Positions 30,780 through 43,972 are shown, numbered from the stretch's first letter. The stretch: 64,000 nucleotides of DNA from Persicaria tinctoria (GCA_037127255.1 JBANSL010000012.1:34277115-34341114); one strand, 5' to 3'. Notes: generated by a model from the letters alone, not told the origin. Numbers and translations: made by a program.

Positions 30780-30998
30780 AATTATCTAAAATCTTGGAAT
30801 ATTTGGCCCCTACGTCACCCATCATCGCGTGGCCCACGCCGAGTCCCAATTTTCGATTTCGCATCTCTTCGTAGCGTTGAGATATTTGGAGATCCGAAGA
30901 ACAAGCACCGTCTCAAATAAAAATCCCTCCTTTTTTCTCCTCAAAAAGGGCCCTTTTCTGTTTGGTTCGAAAAAATCCGAATCCTCCACTTTCCAAAA
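30780..30998 (+). promoter_or_regulatory. SEX4: SEX4 promoter and 5' UTR region
   Basis: Upstream of the start codon are ACGTCA (30812-30817), a TCP-type GTGGCCCAC (30829-30837) and AGATATT (30880-30886), the reverse complement of the evening-element core AATATCT. SEX4 is a leaf-starch gene with daily rhythm in Arabidopsis, so a clock-related site would fit. The transcription start cannot be read from the sequence. Confidence 0.35.
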
Positions 30999-33900
30999 AT
31001 GAATTGCCTTCAGGGTCTTCCCAGGTGAATTTTGTGTCTTATCTCTTCTTGAATTCGGGAACTTTTTTTTTTTTTTTAATCCCTTTGATTTGATGGTTTA
31101 ATTTGTTTTTGGGGTGTTAGGACACTTGCATTGCCGGTAAAGCCTCAGCTCCGGCAATGCCGAGGAAGGACTTCTGCATTTGTTGTTTCCCTGGTATCTC
31201 CTTTTCTCAAGATGCCACCAGATTCCCCCCACCGCCATTTTGATTTAAGCTTGATTATGTTATTGGGATTCTGTTTCTTTGATTCAGGGCTCGTTCAATG
31301 GCGTTGCTCTTCATCTTCGCCGGAGATTAATCATGAAGGTACATTAATTTACCCCAATCATATCCTATAATGCTGTACATATTAGGCTAACTAGGGAATT
31401 TCTTAAATACTGTGTTAGCTCAGCCTTAAGGTTAATTTGTTCATGGGGTGTTTGCAAAACTAACTCATTTCGTGTAATTCTTACATTTTGTTCTTCATCA
31501 TCACACACTCATTGATTCATTTATTCATTCTCTTTTCGCTAATAGCTGCCCTTGTACATAAACTACAAATTATTGGTGAAATCTTGTATATGTGTCTGTT
31601 TATTTGAGGGAGAAAAGGGAAAAACAAAATTTACCGATGCAGCTGGCCCGTGTTGATCTTCTTGTCCCCTGATCACTTTTTAAATCACCAGCATCTGCAA
31701 AAGACCTCAGCAGCTTAGCTTATTTAGTAGCAGAATTGTATCTAGATTATTGAAAGTGTGACCAGCTAGTTGCAAAAATGCACCTTACTGAAGAAATACT
31801 TACTGAGTTCTTTTTCTCCCAATAGGCAACTTCTAGTTCTGAATCTGGTGGCAAGATGGATGATGCTGAAGTCAAGGATGAAAAATCAGAAGTATACAGC
31901 ACTACCATGACAGAGGCTATGGGTGCTTGTAAGTGCTGGTATATTATAAATTTATAAAACAGTGTTTGATAAAATCATAGACCATTGATGTTATATAGTC
32001 AAAAGCATAGCTTTAATCAGAGCTTCTTTCAATCATATCTGATCTTGGGGAAAGTTATAAAGATATTCTTCATGAGTGACAATTACATTCTGACTAATTT
32101 TGTTTGTTGGTGCCTTTGATGGTTAGAATATCTTGTTTTCTGTTTCCTTCTCTAAAAGGATGAACGGTGTTTCTCAATCTGTGGCTTATGCAGTTTTGTT
32201 AGAATTATATAAGCTTCGTTGGAAGTATGCTTTATGTTTCTTTTTTAATGGTACTTAATTTGACAACTCGAAATGCAGCATTGACTTATAGGCATGAATT
32301 GGGAATGAACTTCAACTTCATTCGACCTGACTTGATTGTTGGTTCATGCCTTCAGGTAGCACTTAATCTTTCTACAATTCTTTTATGTTCTTGCCTGTAC
32401 TTCTTAAAGGGTTATCAAAATTATCTGTCAACTATAGGGTCCAGAAGATGTTGACAGGCTGCGAAGTATTGGAGTAAAAACTATATTCTGTCTCCAGCAA
32501 GATCCTGATCTCACGTATCCAAAAACAACGATTCCTTGTATTATACACATCATTTTGCTACAAGTTAATATTAGAAAATTTCATCATCATTCCTTTACCC
32601 AGATTCTAGATATTTTGACGTTGATATCAATGCCATAAAGGAGTATGCTCGTACCTATGATGATATTGAACACATTCGTGCAGAGATAAGGTTGTGCGTT
32701 CTTTCTAGCGAAAAAAAGGAAAAAAAAAAGTGTGCCTCCTATATTTCTTTTGTGCCATGTTAAAACATTAAAAGAACTTATATTGTTCTAGTTATCACCT
32801 ATTTTAAGGCATGTCACGTGTAAAGCATGATATGATCCAACAACTTAGGCTAAATTACATTTCATTATAGGTTTTCTTCCCCCCATTTTAAGCTAAAACC
32901 TGAAGCAACTTGAATTCATATGACTCAAAATTCCTGAGTTACATTGGGCTGTGTTCGGCCTTTTGGGTTAACCTAGCTTTAACTTGTATTTGACATGCTA
33001 TATGCCATTTGTAAATGAGATCCTCTCACCAAATCTTGTTGCAATGCTATTGCTTAGTTGAATAAGATGTATATTTTAATTTTTGATTGTGCTTAACAAA
33101 TCTTGTTCGCCAGTAGTCTCAGATACATGAAAAGAAGTACTTTTCCATTGAAAAAATGAGCAACATCTTGGCATTTTGCTAAACAAATTCATACTAATAG
33201 TAGACTTTTTCAGAGATTTTGATAAGCATGATTTGCGGATGCGGCTTCCAGCTGTTCTAGGAGAGTTATATAGGGCCGTAAAACGAAACGGGGGCATCAC
33301 TTATATACATTGCACAGCTGGACTGGGTAGGGCTCCTGCAGTTGCGGTATATTCTCACCTGTCTCTTTTCCTTTCAATCCTTCCTCTGCTTGTCTTCCTC
33401 CCGTCATTCTAACTTTCTTTAAAAGCGCAGTACTGAAAATTTTAACATATTAACATAACCACATTTCTCGCTATGTTTGATTCATGTTTATGGACATCAT
33501 TACGAAAAATCTAGGTAAACAAAGTTAGAAAAGTGTAGTTTTGTGGTAATTTTTCCCTATGAATGAAAGATAATAAGGTGAAACATAACATTTAAGAAAC
33601 ATTATGTTACAAATAGCGTAGAAATAGAAAATTTATCCAAACAAAATCGAACGATGGATGCCGTCTCGGACTCTGAGTTGTTGACTTGGAAGATGGAGCA
33701 AATGAACAAACCATATGATAAGTGATTATTTTTATTTTATTTATAACTAAACATTAATGAGCATTTTATTACACACAGAAATAGTAATATATACATAATA
33801 CATTAATTTTATATGCATTTTTTAGAGGCCTTAGGCGACCACCCATTGGGCCCAAACCAAGGGCTGGCCCTGAAGATTTACAAATCTCCATTTAGTTACA

Positions 33901-36900
33901 TTGCAGATGAACTCGAGTTCTCTTACTGTCACTTATGTCCTAGTTCTTCTCCTGCAAGATGCTGCAGTCTAAACAACCTGAATCATCGGATGTTCTATCC
34001 CAGAGAAACATGATTATATCCTTACTTGCCCTTCACAAATTTCACCTTAAATACTCTATGATTATAGTTATTCTGAGCACTACACTGAGGGTTGGATGGA
34101 TTCTTTACTTATGCTTCCTCCTTTTATGGAACAATGAGCTAGGGGAGGATTGATTTCTCGATTACTTGCGTAACGTCTCATTGTACACCGAAGACATGGT
34201 TATGTGTGGCTAGCTTGTTTTCCAATTTTGGAATCATACTCTGAAGAGATATCATTGCAACAAATATCTTAAAATTCAAGTGGCATGTTTATAGGATCCT
34301 TCGCTTCCATTCCAATCAACCCATAGTTGTATAGGAAGCAAGTGAGCGAAAAATGTGAATTTTTTTTCGAATTAGCCAAAAAAAAAGAGAATAGCCAAGA
34401 TTTGAAAGTATTTTGGCGATTAGCCAACGTGGGTAACAGTGACTTATGTATTTTTTTATTTTTTCAACTTTTAACGTGTTTATTTAGCTGAAAAAACTAA
34501 AAAATGAAAAAAAAACGTAAGGGGAGTCGCTGTGTAGAGAGAAAGAGAGATAGTAGAGAAAGAGAAAAGGAGGGGGGTGGGGGGCCACACAAATTACTCT
34601 AAGAGAGAGAGAGAGGAGTGTGTGAAAAAAGAAAGAGAGAAAAGGAGGGAGCTGGCCGGGGCCACAAATCTGACGGAGAGAGAGGGGAGGAGTGAAAAAA
34701 GAAAGGGAATTGGGTGGGTAAATGGAGAGTCGCTGTTACAAGCAGCATCCCCTTGTAGGGTTCTTTTTTAAAAAAGTTTTTTCAGCTAAATAACACATTA
34801 AAAGTTGAAAAAATAAAAAAAAATACATAAGTCGCGGTTAAAAACAACGACTTTAATGTTTTATTATTATTTTTTTAAACCTGGGGTACATTTCCTGTTT
34901 CAAACAACGATTTTACCTACTTTGGCTAATCGCCAAAATACTTTCAAATCTTGGCTATTCTTCGAATTTTTTTGGCTAATTCGAAAAAAAATTCGCGAAA
35001 TGTCCATAATTTCAATAGGATTTTTTAAAAAGAAAAAATAATAAAAAGAAAAAGAAAAAAAAACTGTTTCTTATACTGATGTCAAATTTATAATAAAATC
35101 TTTCTTATAAGATTGATAACAACATAAATCAATGAATAAAGTCCACTTGACAAACTTTACCCCCTCCCATTCCCCTAAATGGTTCTTTAAGAAACTTTCT
35201 TGTACCGACTTCAGATTTTATTCAATAATTATTCTGTTTATTGAAAACTTATATGCTTGATTCCGCATCAGTAACTTTGGGTGTTTCATGAACTGCAGTT
35301 GGCATACATGTACTGGGTACAAGAATATAAACTTACCGAGGCACATATCTTGTTGCAGGTCTGTCGCATTCATCCCAAAAACAATGAGTTGATGTACATT
35401 TTTATGGAAGAGCTATAGTTCTTCTTGTCCAAGGAAAAATTAGAATTTGACTAAGCTGCAAGTTATAATACAACACTTAATCCTTTCGCTCTTGAAGTTG
35501 ACATTCTCTCTGGTAGTTTTGGAAATTATTAATAATTACAACTCTAGCTCTAAGTTGCTAGAAGTAGCCAAAACTTTCCCGGCTTTTGCAAATACAGAAG
35601 GAATCTAGCTCAAGTATTGCTCTTTTTGCAACATAGTAGTCCAACTGTATTCAAAATTTAAAAGGGCCTTTTCATTCTCATTCTTGCAGAGCAAACGACC
35701 AAGCTTTCCAAAGCTGGATGCCATAAAAAACGCCACTGCTGACATTGTGAGTTCATTGTATGTTTAATTTTGTTGGTTTGAAATCATTTCCATTTCATTG
35801 CCTCAAGTGTGTTTTGTTGCTTCAGAATCAATTCTTCTTTCTTAAGTGGCTAAATGAAATTAGTTTCACATGCATTTCCCCATGACTTGGGATGGGATGT
35901 GATTTCAGCCGGTGACAAATCACATGGGCTATAGTGACATGGACTATTTCATACACTTGCATCTTTCCACTCAATATTTCTTTCCCCCTTTTTTTTTGTT
36001 AATCACATTTTTAATTGATGTTGGATCCTCATCCTCATCTTTTTGCAATGCTATTTGTTTCTTTATGTTGGATAGGACTTTCAGCATTAGCTGGATTTAA
36101 AAATATTTTTGGCATTAAAGCTTACAGGCTTAAAGAAGAAACATGTCACCTTGCAATGGGATGGAAATAATTGCTCTGCAGTTGAACTAGCTGGACTTGA
36201 TATTGGGTGGGGTCAGGTAATTGTTTTCCTTAATTTTTTTTTTTGGTGCACATCGCTTCTGATGTTTTAGGTTTATTATGTGAATATGAAGGACAAATCT
36301 GTAAAGCCTCTTACACAATCTTGAAAGTGTTTCTCTCAAATGCTTGATAATGAAGCCCTGATATATAGGATTGAAAGGTTGATCTTGGATGTTTGTATAT
36401 ACCAGTCATGCGTAATATATGTAAAATGAAAAAATGGATCTAAACATGTGCCTTTTCCCCTCCTGTTTGAACTAATGAACTTGAGGAGCAAAAATAAACA
36501 AGGACTGTAAGTTGTCGAGGAATTGAAAGAATGTTATAGATGGCTTGGTTACTAGATATTCTCTAGGTTGACAAGAGTTCTTGGTAGTTTTTAGAAATTG
36601 TTTGCTGATGAAGGTACTTAATAACCTTTTTTGCAAGCAATTTTATCTTTTGGTTTTATAACAATTATTGGAACTCAATCTTCAAGTATTGACACACTTA
36701 CATATGTGTATTTCAGAGAGTGCCTCTAAATTTTGACAAGGACAAAGGTGTTTGGGTTCTTGAGAGGGAATTGCCGGTATGTCTAAGCTACCCATAGGCC
36801 ATACCTATAACATTAACTATGACTTTGATCTATCTTTCTTCATCTCTCTTCCATTTATTTAGGGAATTCGAGAAACACACATCATGCTAACTGCCTTGAT

Positions 36901-37583
36901 CTTTGTTCATCAAACAGGAAGGGCACTATGAGTACAAGTATGTTGTCGACGGCGAGTGGTTGTGCAACAATAATGAGCCTCTCACCAGTCCAAGTGATGG
37001 CAATGTAAACAATTATGTCCAGGTAAATCTCGAAATCATTGTCTGATGAACTCACCAATTACTAAACCATGACATCACTTACCTGATTCCTTGATGCTCG
37101 TCTCTAGTAAATCGTTCAGAAGTACTGTCAGTTCTCTTGGGGATTCTGGGTGAACAAGGAAGACCAATTTTACTTGGTTACACTTCTGAATAATGTTGTC
37201 CTACTCCCGTTAACTTAACTAAGGACCCGAACAAGAACAAGTAACAACCGCTCATCCAGAATCTGAAGTTGTTAATTAATATCCTAGCTTCCTCGGAACA
37301 TTTAATTATCCGTGGGCATGCTTTGAACCAAAACCTCAGTATGGCTCACTGCTGTTCAGTTGATTTTGACATTTTGTTCACAAACGACAGAGAAGAAAGC
37401 TTGGCTAGTTGCTTGCGTTTTGAGTTTCTGTTGCTTTGTCGCATTGCGTAGGTTGGTGCTAATGATCAGGAGAGTAATGATGCCAAATTGCGGAAAAGGT
37501 TGATGGGTGAGGATCCAGATCTTACCAAAGATGAACGGAATAAGATAAAAGAATGTCTGGAGAAAATCACTGGTTCTGAATGA
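30999..37583 (+). CDS. SEX4: Phosphoglucan phosphatase SEX4 (starch excess 4), 14 exons
   Basis: Removes phosphate from glucan chains at the starch granule in plastids, enabling nightly starch breakdown. Coding exons: 30999-31024, 31121-31193, 31288-31338, 31826-31928, 32279-32355, 32438-32514, 32610-32690, 33214-33346, 35299-35358, 35690-35746, 36121-36216, 36718-36777, 36918-37022 and 37452-37583. All introns are GT-AG, phases join, and the total is 376 codons plus stop, close to the 379 of Arabidopsis. Residues 1-60 are Arg/Ser-rich with few acids, as in a plastid transit peptide. The dual-specificity phosphatase domain (about 85-245) has Asp166 and HCTAGLGRA (Cys196, Arg202). The CBM48-type domain (about 250-335) contains [17 protein letters not shown] and YKYVVDGEW. 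The conserved C-terminal helix ends the protein. No stop or frameshift seen, so it appears functional. Confidence 0.93.
34357..34994. mobile_element. MITE with long inverted repeats in SEX4 intron 8
   Basis: Left arm GAATTTTTTTTCGAATTAGC is matched perfectly in inverse by the right end. Similarity continues inward through AGAATAGCCAAGATTTGAAA and TTTTGGCGATTAGCC, and again through a TCAGCTAAATAA segment. The centre is GAGA-rich. Flanks GAAAAATGT and GCGAAATGT could be a diverged 9-bp duplication. It lies far from both splice sites of the 1.95-kb intron and does not interrupt coding sequence. No transposase. Confidence 0.65.
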
Positions 37584-38232
37584 CCTGCGAAGCCTTGTGC
37601 TCAACATATATTCAATGTAAATAAGGGGAAGATCACACAAACTGTCGAGTGCAGGTAAAGTAATCGAACATTAGCGCCTTTAATAATGACACGCCTTGCT
37701 CGTGTCAACCCTTCGATTGCGTTATGAGTTGGCATCTTGTCGACAACATCAGAAGGTTTACAATATGTTTTTAGTTATGTTGTTGATTTGTAAAAACTAC
37801 TGTACAACTTGCAAATCCATCTTGTAGTGTAGAAGAATTCCCATTGTACTCATTTTAAACAGAAATGTAGTACGGAGTATTGCTTTTCCAGGTTTGGATT
37901 TTAATTTATTTGTCCTTTGGCATAACCATCACACATAAATTCTCTTAATCAATTGGATATGAATCATATCCTCGAGATGACCTGTAATGTAAGGAGACTG
38001 ATATTGGGAGGGTCTCTCCCAAAATGGGCGCATTCGGGCATTTGGATTGAGGTCTGCAGGTTTCGGGTAATGTTAGCTGATTTGGCCATGCGGGTCCTGT
38101 CGGGTCGAATTGGGTTTATACTCAATTTGAGATCCGATTTTTAGGGGTTTTTTTTTATTATTACGGGTTTCGGTTATCTCGTGTTCCGATTATCCCGTGT
38201 TTTAGTTATTTTTGGTCTTTGTTATTTTAACA
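37584..38232 (+). other. SEX4 3' UTR and downstream spacer
   Basis: The first 300 bp have the AT-rich, TGTA-containing look of a plant 3' UTR, but the cleavage site cannot be fixed. 38030-38180 has scattered CGGGT words, possibly another decayed MITE. Confidence 0.4.
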
Positions 38233-38241
38233 TTAATTTTT

Positions 38242-39310
38242 CATAGGGCTTTAGGCAAGATGTCGAAATGGCTACTGACAAGATAATTTCACCTAAATTG
38301 TCACAAGTCCTTTTCATTTTTTCCGAACACGTTGCAAAAAGGCCCAAAACTCTCTTTTCCCGAATCGAATCATAAATATGCCGAACGAATTATTTTGATC
38401 AAAAACAACATAAAATCGATGAAATTAATCAAAATATCAATTGATCGACACACGAATGGGTATATCGCTCGCTTTACATGATTAACGAATTGCGATTTTT
38501 GATCTTCGTTCGAAAAAACCGTCGAAGGAAGGAGCTCGGCAGATAGGAATGAGGTACATGAATAAGCTCGACAGGTTTAGACGAGGTGAATAAGTAACAT
38601 CGGCGCATAAAAACGAGGTTATGAAGGAGCCTCGTCAAGTTTTTGCAAGGTATATAATGACCCTTTTGAAGACCTTGTCGGAAGCCTCATTGACATAAGT
38701 CGAGCTCAATAAATAACCTCGGCTACTGTTGTTGAGGTTAAGGAAGAAGCTCGGCTTCTGTTGTTGAGCTTAATGAGGAAGCTCGGCTTCTGTTGTTGAG
38801 GTTAATGAGGGAGCTCGGCTTCATTGACACGTAATGCATAAATTCATTAAATTGTGTAGAGGTATGTGTGATGGATCTTGTTATAATGCAAACTCATATG
38901 CTTCTAAGAATGAGACAGATTAAATGACTAAATCAGTTTAGAAAATGTTGTTTTCCCCACTTCTGATTGCAACTCTCAATAACTAAATCAATATCATAAC
39001 TTCATCCAAATAGTAAATTAGTTATTCTTAAGCAGACATGAAACAAATTAATGCATATTTCAATGTTTTATCTTACAATAATTGTTTTAAGTGACCACTT
39101 CCCACCTATCATCAACCTAAGGATTAATGGTGAGTCCGTCAAGCCAAGCGGTTAATAACGAGGGTCACATAGGTCTTCCTAATGTTAAACTAACATATGT
39201 CCAATCGAACATGAGATTTAGAACTGATGATCTTCAATAATTTTTTCCTTATATGTTTAATTCTTATATGATTATATCCTTGGTACAACTTGTATATGAC
39301 AGTTGAAATT
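38242..39310 (+). repeat. Left terminal inverted repeat of the Pack-MULE
   Basis: Pairs with 41436-42493. The outermost perfectly shared word is AGGCAAGATGTCG (from 38253); outside it the arms agree less well. The inner limit is where ATATGACAGTTGAAA stops matching. Confidence 0.75.
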
Positions 39311-39963
39311 CATGAAAGTTTGAAAGTTAGATTTTCAAATTGAAGTGCAATTTGTAAATAGGATAGTTAGGGTTTGTGGAATTTGAGAACCAATTGGGTC
39401 TGATTTTTTAATAGAAGGTTAACTTTGGGGCTTTTGAATTGTTTAGTGTAGGAGAAAGATGGATTTTCAATTCAATCGGCAAATCAAAGTGCTACATTTA
39501 AACAAGAGAAAGTAGGAATCGACAATTCAATTGTTTAGTTCAAAGCTATTTTTTTTTTGAAAAAAAAATAAAAAGAAGAAGAAGTTACCACTAAAAATGA
39601 GAGCACAAGTGGTTGTCCACTGCAATAAAAAAAAAATCCTCAGCAGCTCCCAAATTTGTGAAGTGGATTTCCTCCTCTGTCTCCCTACAGATTGCCTGAA
39701 AAGAGAAATACAAGCTGAAAGTGGGCATAAATGTGGATATTCTTCATAATACCAATTCACAAACCTCCAAAACGTTTCCAATTGGGAATACACACAATCG
39801 GATACATTTTAATAAGTGGGCTATATCGTAACCAACCCATGGTTATCTGTAGCCTTAATAAAACTATTAATTACACTTGAACAGTAGTGCAAAGTAAGAA
39901 GATGATATACCCCTTAACTTCTTGAGTAACATGTGACAAATTCAATATTTTCTTTAACTGTAG

Positions 39964-40411
39964 GCCTTGGTTTCAGAGAGAGAACTTGTCCATGCATTGC
40001 TTGATCCTGATGCTATGATAGATATTGGACCTCGTCGATTTTCAAGTACCACTGGAAGAGAATCAAGAAAGGCGGGAGTTGATCTCACATTTGTTTTAGA
40101 TAGGATTTTTGAAGGAGTTTGTCGACCATTCAAAGTTAGAGTGGAACAAGTCTCACAATTGCAGCCCAGTCTTATTGTTTCCTATAAACTTACTAACCAG
40201 CTGAAGTTCTACTGACATACTGTGAGCTATATTCAATTCAACAACATGGTCACTTTTCCTGACTAGCAACTTTCTCGTTTAGTTTTCTCAGAAAATATGA
40301 CAAGCAGTCACGTCAAGAAGAAGAGCAGGTACTGACATTCCTCGGGTTAATAAATCATCATTTGATGCACTTTTGACGAACAAGAGCTTTGGCTCCGCAT
40401 CCCCGGTTTGA
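39964..40411 (+). pseudogene. COG6: Captured COG6 (oligomeric Golgi complex subunit 6) fragment
   Basis: An intron-like pyrimidine tract ends in CTGTAG at 39963. The following frame encodes ELVHALLDPDAM, then DLTFVLDRIFEGVCRPFKVR and PSLIVSYKLTNQLKFY, matching the middle of plant COG6, a tethering-complex subunit acting on vesicles within the Golgi. A TGA at 40213-40215 interrupts, after which HTVSY continues the similarity. A second open segment, 40301-40411 in another frame, contains SSFDALLTNKSFGSASP and might be a later COG6 piece; that part is uncertain. No start, no full domain and an internal stop: non-functional cargo of the Pack-MULE. Confidence 0.7.
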
Positions 40412-41435
40412 ATTTCTGTTTAGACACTTATGCATAACCTTATTTTTCACTTGATTGCAACATCTATCCCTAGTATGTTACTATACAGGGGTATCATACA
40501 CTGCAATACAATTTTTGATAATGCTCATTGTGACTTGAGAGCACCCTCACAAATCTGCCTTCCCCCTATGGACGTAAATCATGGAATACGCAGAATTTCA
40601 AGAAGAATGCCTGTTATGTAACTAGCTTATTTCTAATTTCACTATTGATTAAGGACCCATTTTTCCGCACAAGTCAAGACGCCTTTCCCAATTTTGTTAT
40701 CATTCAAAGAACAGAACGCAACACAAAGTTTCTGGTTGATAGATAAAGTATTGATATTTCTGTAAATTGTGTTTTTTTATATCAATTATCTGTATGATAA
40801 TGTATATATGGCATCCACTTTTATTCGTGTTCTACAACCTGATGTCCAAGTCTGAACTTGCATTTCATGTTGCGTCATACTGGTTGAAACTGTTGCTTAA
40901 GCCTTGCATTATTCACAAAACCTCATAAAAATGAACCAAGCTTATTAAAGAGCCTCGTCAACAGTAGCTGAGCTTACTACATAACCTCTGCAGATTCATT
41001 CGAGGCTCCTTTACACCCTCGGCAGATTCAGCTGAGCATCCTTTATACCCTCGGCCAGATTGGTTGAGCGTACAATTTGTTTCGGTACATCATAATTTTC
41101 ATATATAAAAGTCCACATGGAGATTATATTTGAATCGAAACATACCAAAATGAAATCCATATAGATCAATATCAAGTAATCGATACTTAAATGTTAAAAA
41201 GAAAGAAACATGATGCTAACATCCTTTTGCTTTCTTAATCGCGGTAAGATCAGTTCCAAATATCCATGCATCAAACAATTCTGCATAAATTGTGAACAGT
41301 CCATCGACACTCGGATCATGATTTCTGTGCCACAGTGGGTGGAGAGGTGGCAATATAGAACTGTCAAAAGATCTTCATCGCTGGAAAAGTGGAAAAAAAG
41401 AAAGAAAATAGTATAACATCGTGAAAGAAAGTGAT

Positions 41436-42493
41436 CAATTTTCAACTGTCATATACAAGTTGTACCAAGGATATAACCATATAAGCATTAAACGTATAAG
41501 GAAAAAATTATTGAAGATATATGTTTGATTGGACATATATTAGTTTAACATCAGGCAGACCTATGTGACCCTCGTTATTAACTGCTTCGCTTGACGGACT
41601 CGCCATTAATTCTTAGGTTGAGGATAGGTGGGAAGTGGCCACTTCAAACAATTACTATAAGGTAAAACATTAAAATATGCATTAATTTGTTTCATGTCTG
41701 CTTAAGAACAACTAATTTACTATTTGGATAAAGTTATGATATTGATTTAGTCATTGAGAGTTGCAATTAGAAGTGGGGAAAACAACATTTTCTAAACTAA
41801 TTTAGTCATTTAGTCTGTCTCATTCTTAGAACCATATGAGTTTGCATTATAACAAGATCCATCACACATACCTCTACACAATTTAATGAATTTATGCATT
41901 ACGTGTCAATGAAGCCGAGCTCCCTCATTAACCTCAACAACAGAAGCCGAGCTTCCTCATTAAGCTCAACAACAGAATCCGAGCTTCTTCCTTAACCTCA
42001 ACAACAGTAGCCGAGGTTATTTATTGAGCTCGACTTATGTCGATGAGGTTTCAGACAAGGTCTTCAAAAGGGTCATTATATACCTCGCAAAAACTCGGCG
42101 AGGCTCCGTCATAACCTCGTTTTTATGCGCCGAGGTTACTTATTCACCTCGTCTAAATTTAGCCGAGCTTATTCATGTACCTCGTTCCTATCTGTTGAGC
42201 TCCTTCCTTCGACGGTTTTTTCAAACGAAGACCAAAAATCGCAATTCGATAATCATGTAAAGCAAGTGATATACCAATTCGTGTGTCGATCAATTGATAT
42301 TTTGATTAATTTCATCAATTTTAGGTTGTTTTCGATCAAAACAATTCGTTCGACAGATTTAGGTTTTGATTCGGGAAAAGAGAGTTTTGGGCCTTTTTGC
42401 AACGAGTTCGGAAAAAATGAAAAGGACTTGTGACAATTTAGGTGAAATTATCTTGTCAATAGTCATTCCGACATCTTGCCTCTACCCTCACTC
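41436..42493 (-). repeat. Right terminal inverted repeat of the Pack-MULE
   Basis: Inverted copy of 38242-39310. Further GAGCCTCG / CCTCGGCAGATTC words at 40930-41060, inside the arm, suggest subterminal repeat expansion. Confidence 0.75.
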
Positions 42494-42502
42494 TTAATTT
42501 TT

Positions 42503-43720
42503 TGGGGTTTTGATTATTATGGGTTTCAGCCCCCGTTTTTTTCGTTAATTTTTTCCAACTTTTCTTCCAGTTTTAAATATTTCATCTTAGGAATAAAATG
42601 TGGTCTAAGATCGCGTTTTTATGCTAAATCTGAAAAAATGAATATGAGTAAATTTGTATTAGTGAATGATTTTTTTTTTCGTATTTTCAAATCAAAATTT
42701 ATAATAATATAAATATCTAGTTATCGACATCTTTAAAAAAATCATTTGTTTTTAATGTAAATTTATTAGTGGGGTCATGGACAAAACTTGAATTATTAAA
42801 TAATACTACGTAATATAATAAGATAGATTAATTTATTTTATTAAGTTTTATACAATTTTATTAGTTGCAAAACAATTTTGTTTATTTTTATCTTTAAATT
42901 TGTTAATGATGTTATTTAATTAATTAATATATTTTAATGGATTGTATATTGATTTCCTAGAAAGTTTTCAATCAAGTTATTTTTAATCTTTATAATTTAA
43001 TAAAATAATATTTATTAAAATACCGCATATCACGCCAGTAATAAGACTAGTTATTGTTCGCAAGCGGAATTCAACTCGTTTTAAAAAAACTGGTACATTC
43101 CCCACGCCATGGCGCGTATTTTTCTTTTTAAAAAAATAAAAATATAATTTTGTAAGTATAAAAACTAAATTATCTCTATAGAATGAAATAAACTATTATC
43201 ATACGTTAATATAAAATAGAAAAAATTGATTTGATAAAGTAAGTAAATATAATACTAATATTTAAGAAAAATGTGTAAAAATTACATTAGTTTAAGATTT
43301 AAGTAGAATAGGTTGGGTGAGTGAAAATCCTAAAATAAAGATGCTTATAAGTTATAACCCCTAATAAAAAATGATTACAGTTTATTAGTTAGTTATAGAT
43401 AGATTAATTAAAGAAACTTATCCAAATTTTAATAGCTGGATTTCTTTTATAGGTTCAGTTGACTTGGAGAAAATTGTAAAATAAAGGGGATTATGACATC
43501 TAATTAGGCAAAAATATTTATCATTTAATAGTTAGAATAAATAAACAAATCCCATTGGTTAAAAAAAATTTAAAATTAAAAAAAGTTATTCAATATAAAT
43601 TAACTTTATTAACTCTATATATTAACTTTATTAAAAAAAAGTTTTGAATTAATCTCATTGTTTAAAAAAAGTTATTTCTAAATATATTCAATATAAATGT
43701 TGCCAAAAATAACTCTGCGT
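42503..43720. other. AT-rich spacer
   Basis: Very AT-rich with no frames. Some of it probably belongs to the Helitron-like element whose 5' end lies at about 43763, but I could not find a convincing opposite end. Confidence 0.4.
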
Positions 43721-43800
43721 AAGGGGGCGACACGTGGCGTAGGTGCTTTGGTTTTAATTAATACTAGCGTAGTACCCGTGCGTAACACACCAGATTTGTA
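43721..43800 (-). mobile_element. Junction of two Helitron-like ends
   Basis: On the minus strand the sequence runs GTGTGTTACGCAC (hairpin), GGGTACTACG, CTAG at 43767-43764, then directly the CACGTGTCGCC-type 5' end of another copy. CTRR ends with a hairpin just inside are the 3' mark of Helitrons. The same arrangement recurs at 60.37 kb. Confidence 0.45.
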
Positions 43801-43972
43801 AAGTATATTATATTTTATAGAAGATATTACCATAATTTATTTACATTATATATTAGATGTATTATACTATTATAATAATATGAAAACAATATAACAGAAT
43901 AATATAAATTTGGATAAAAATAATAATGCTTATATTATATCAATATATAATATATCGGAAACGATATCTCCA

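Larger units (their letters stand above)
38242..42493. mobile_element. Pack-MULE with 1-kb terminal inverted repeats and a COG6 fragment
   Basis: Left arm 38242-39310 and right arm 41436-42493 are inverted copies about 1.05 kb long; for example GGCAAGATGTCGAAATGGCT on the left pairs with GGCAAGATGTCGGAATGACT on the right, and both contain repeated GAGGTTAATGAGG / GAAGCTCGGCTTCTG words. TTAATTTTT at 38233-38241 and 42494-42502 could be the 9-bp duplication of a Mutator-like element. Between the arms there is no transposase but a host-gene piece with intron and exon. That combination defines a Pack-MULE. It sits about 650 bp downstream of the SEX4 stop codon. Confidence 0.8.
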
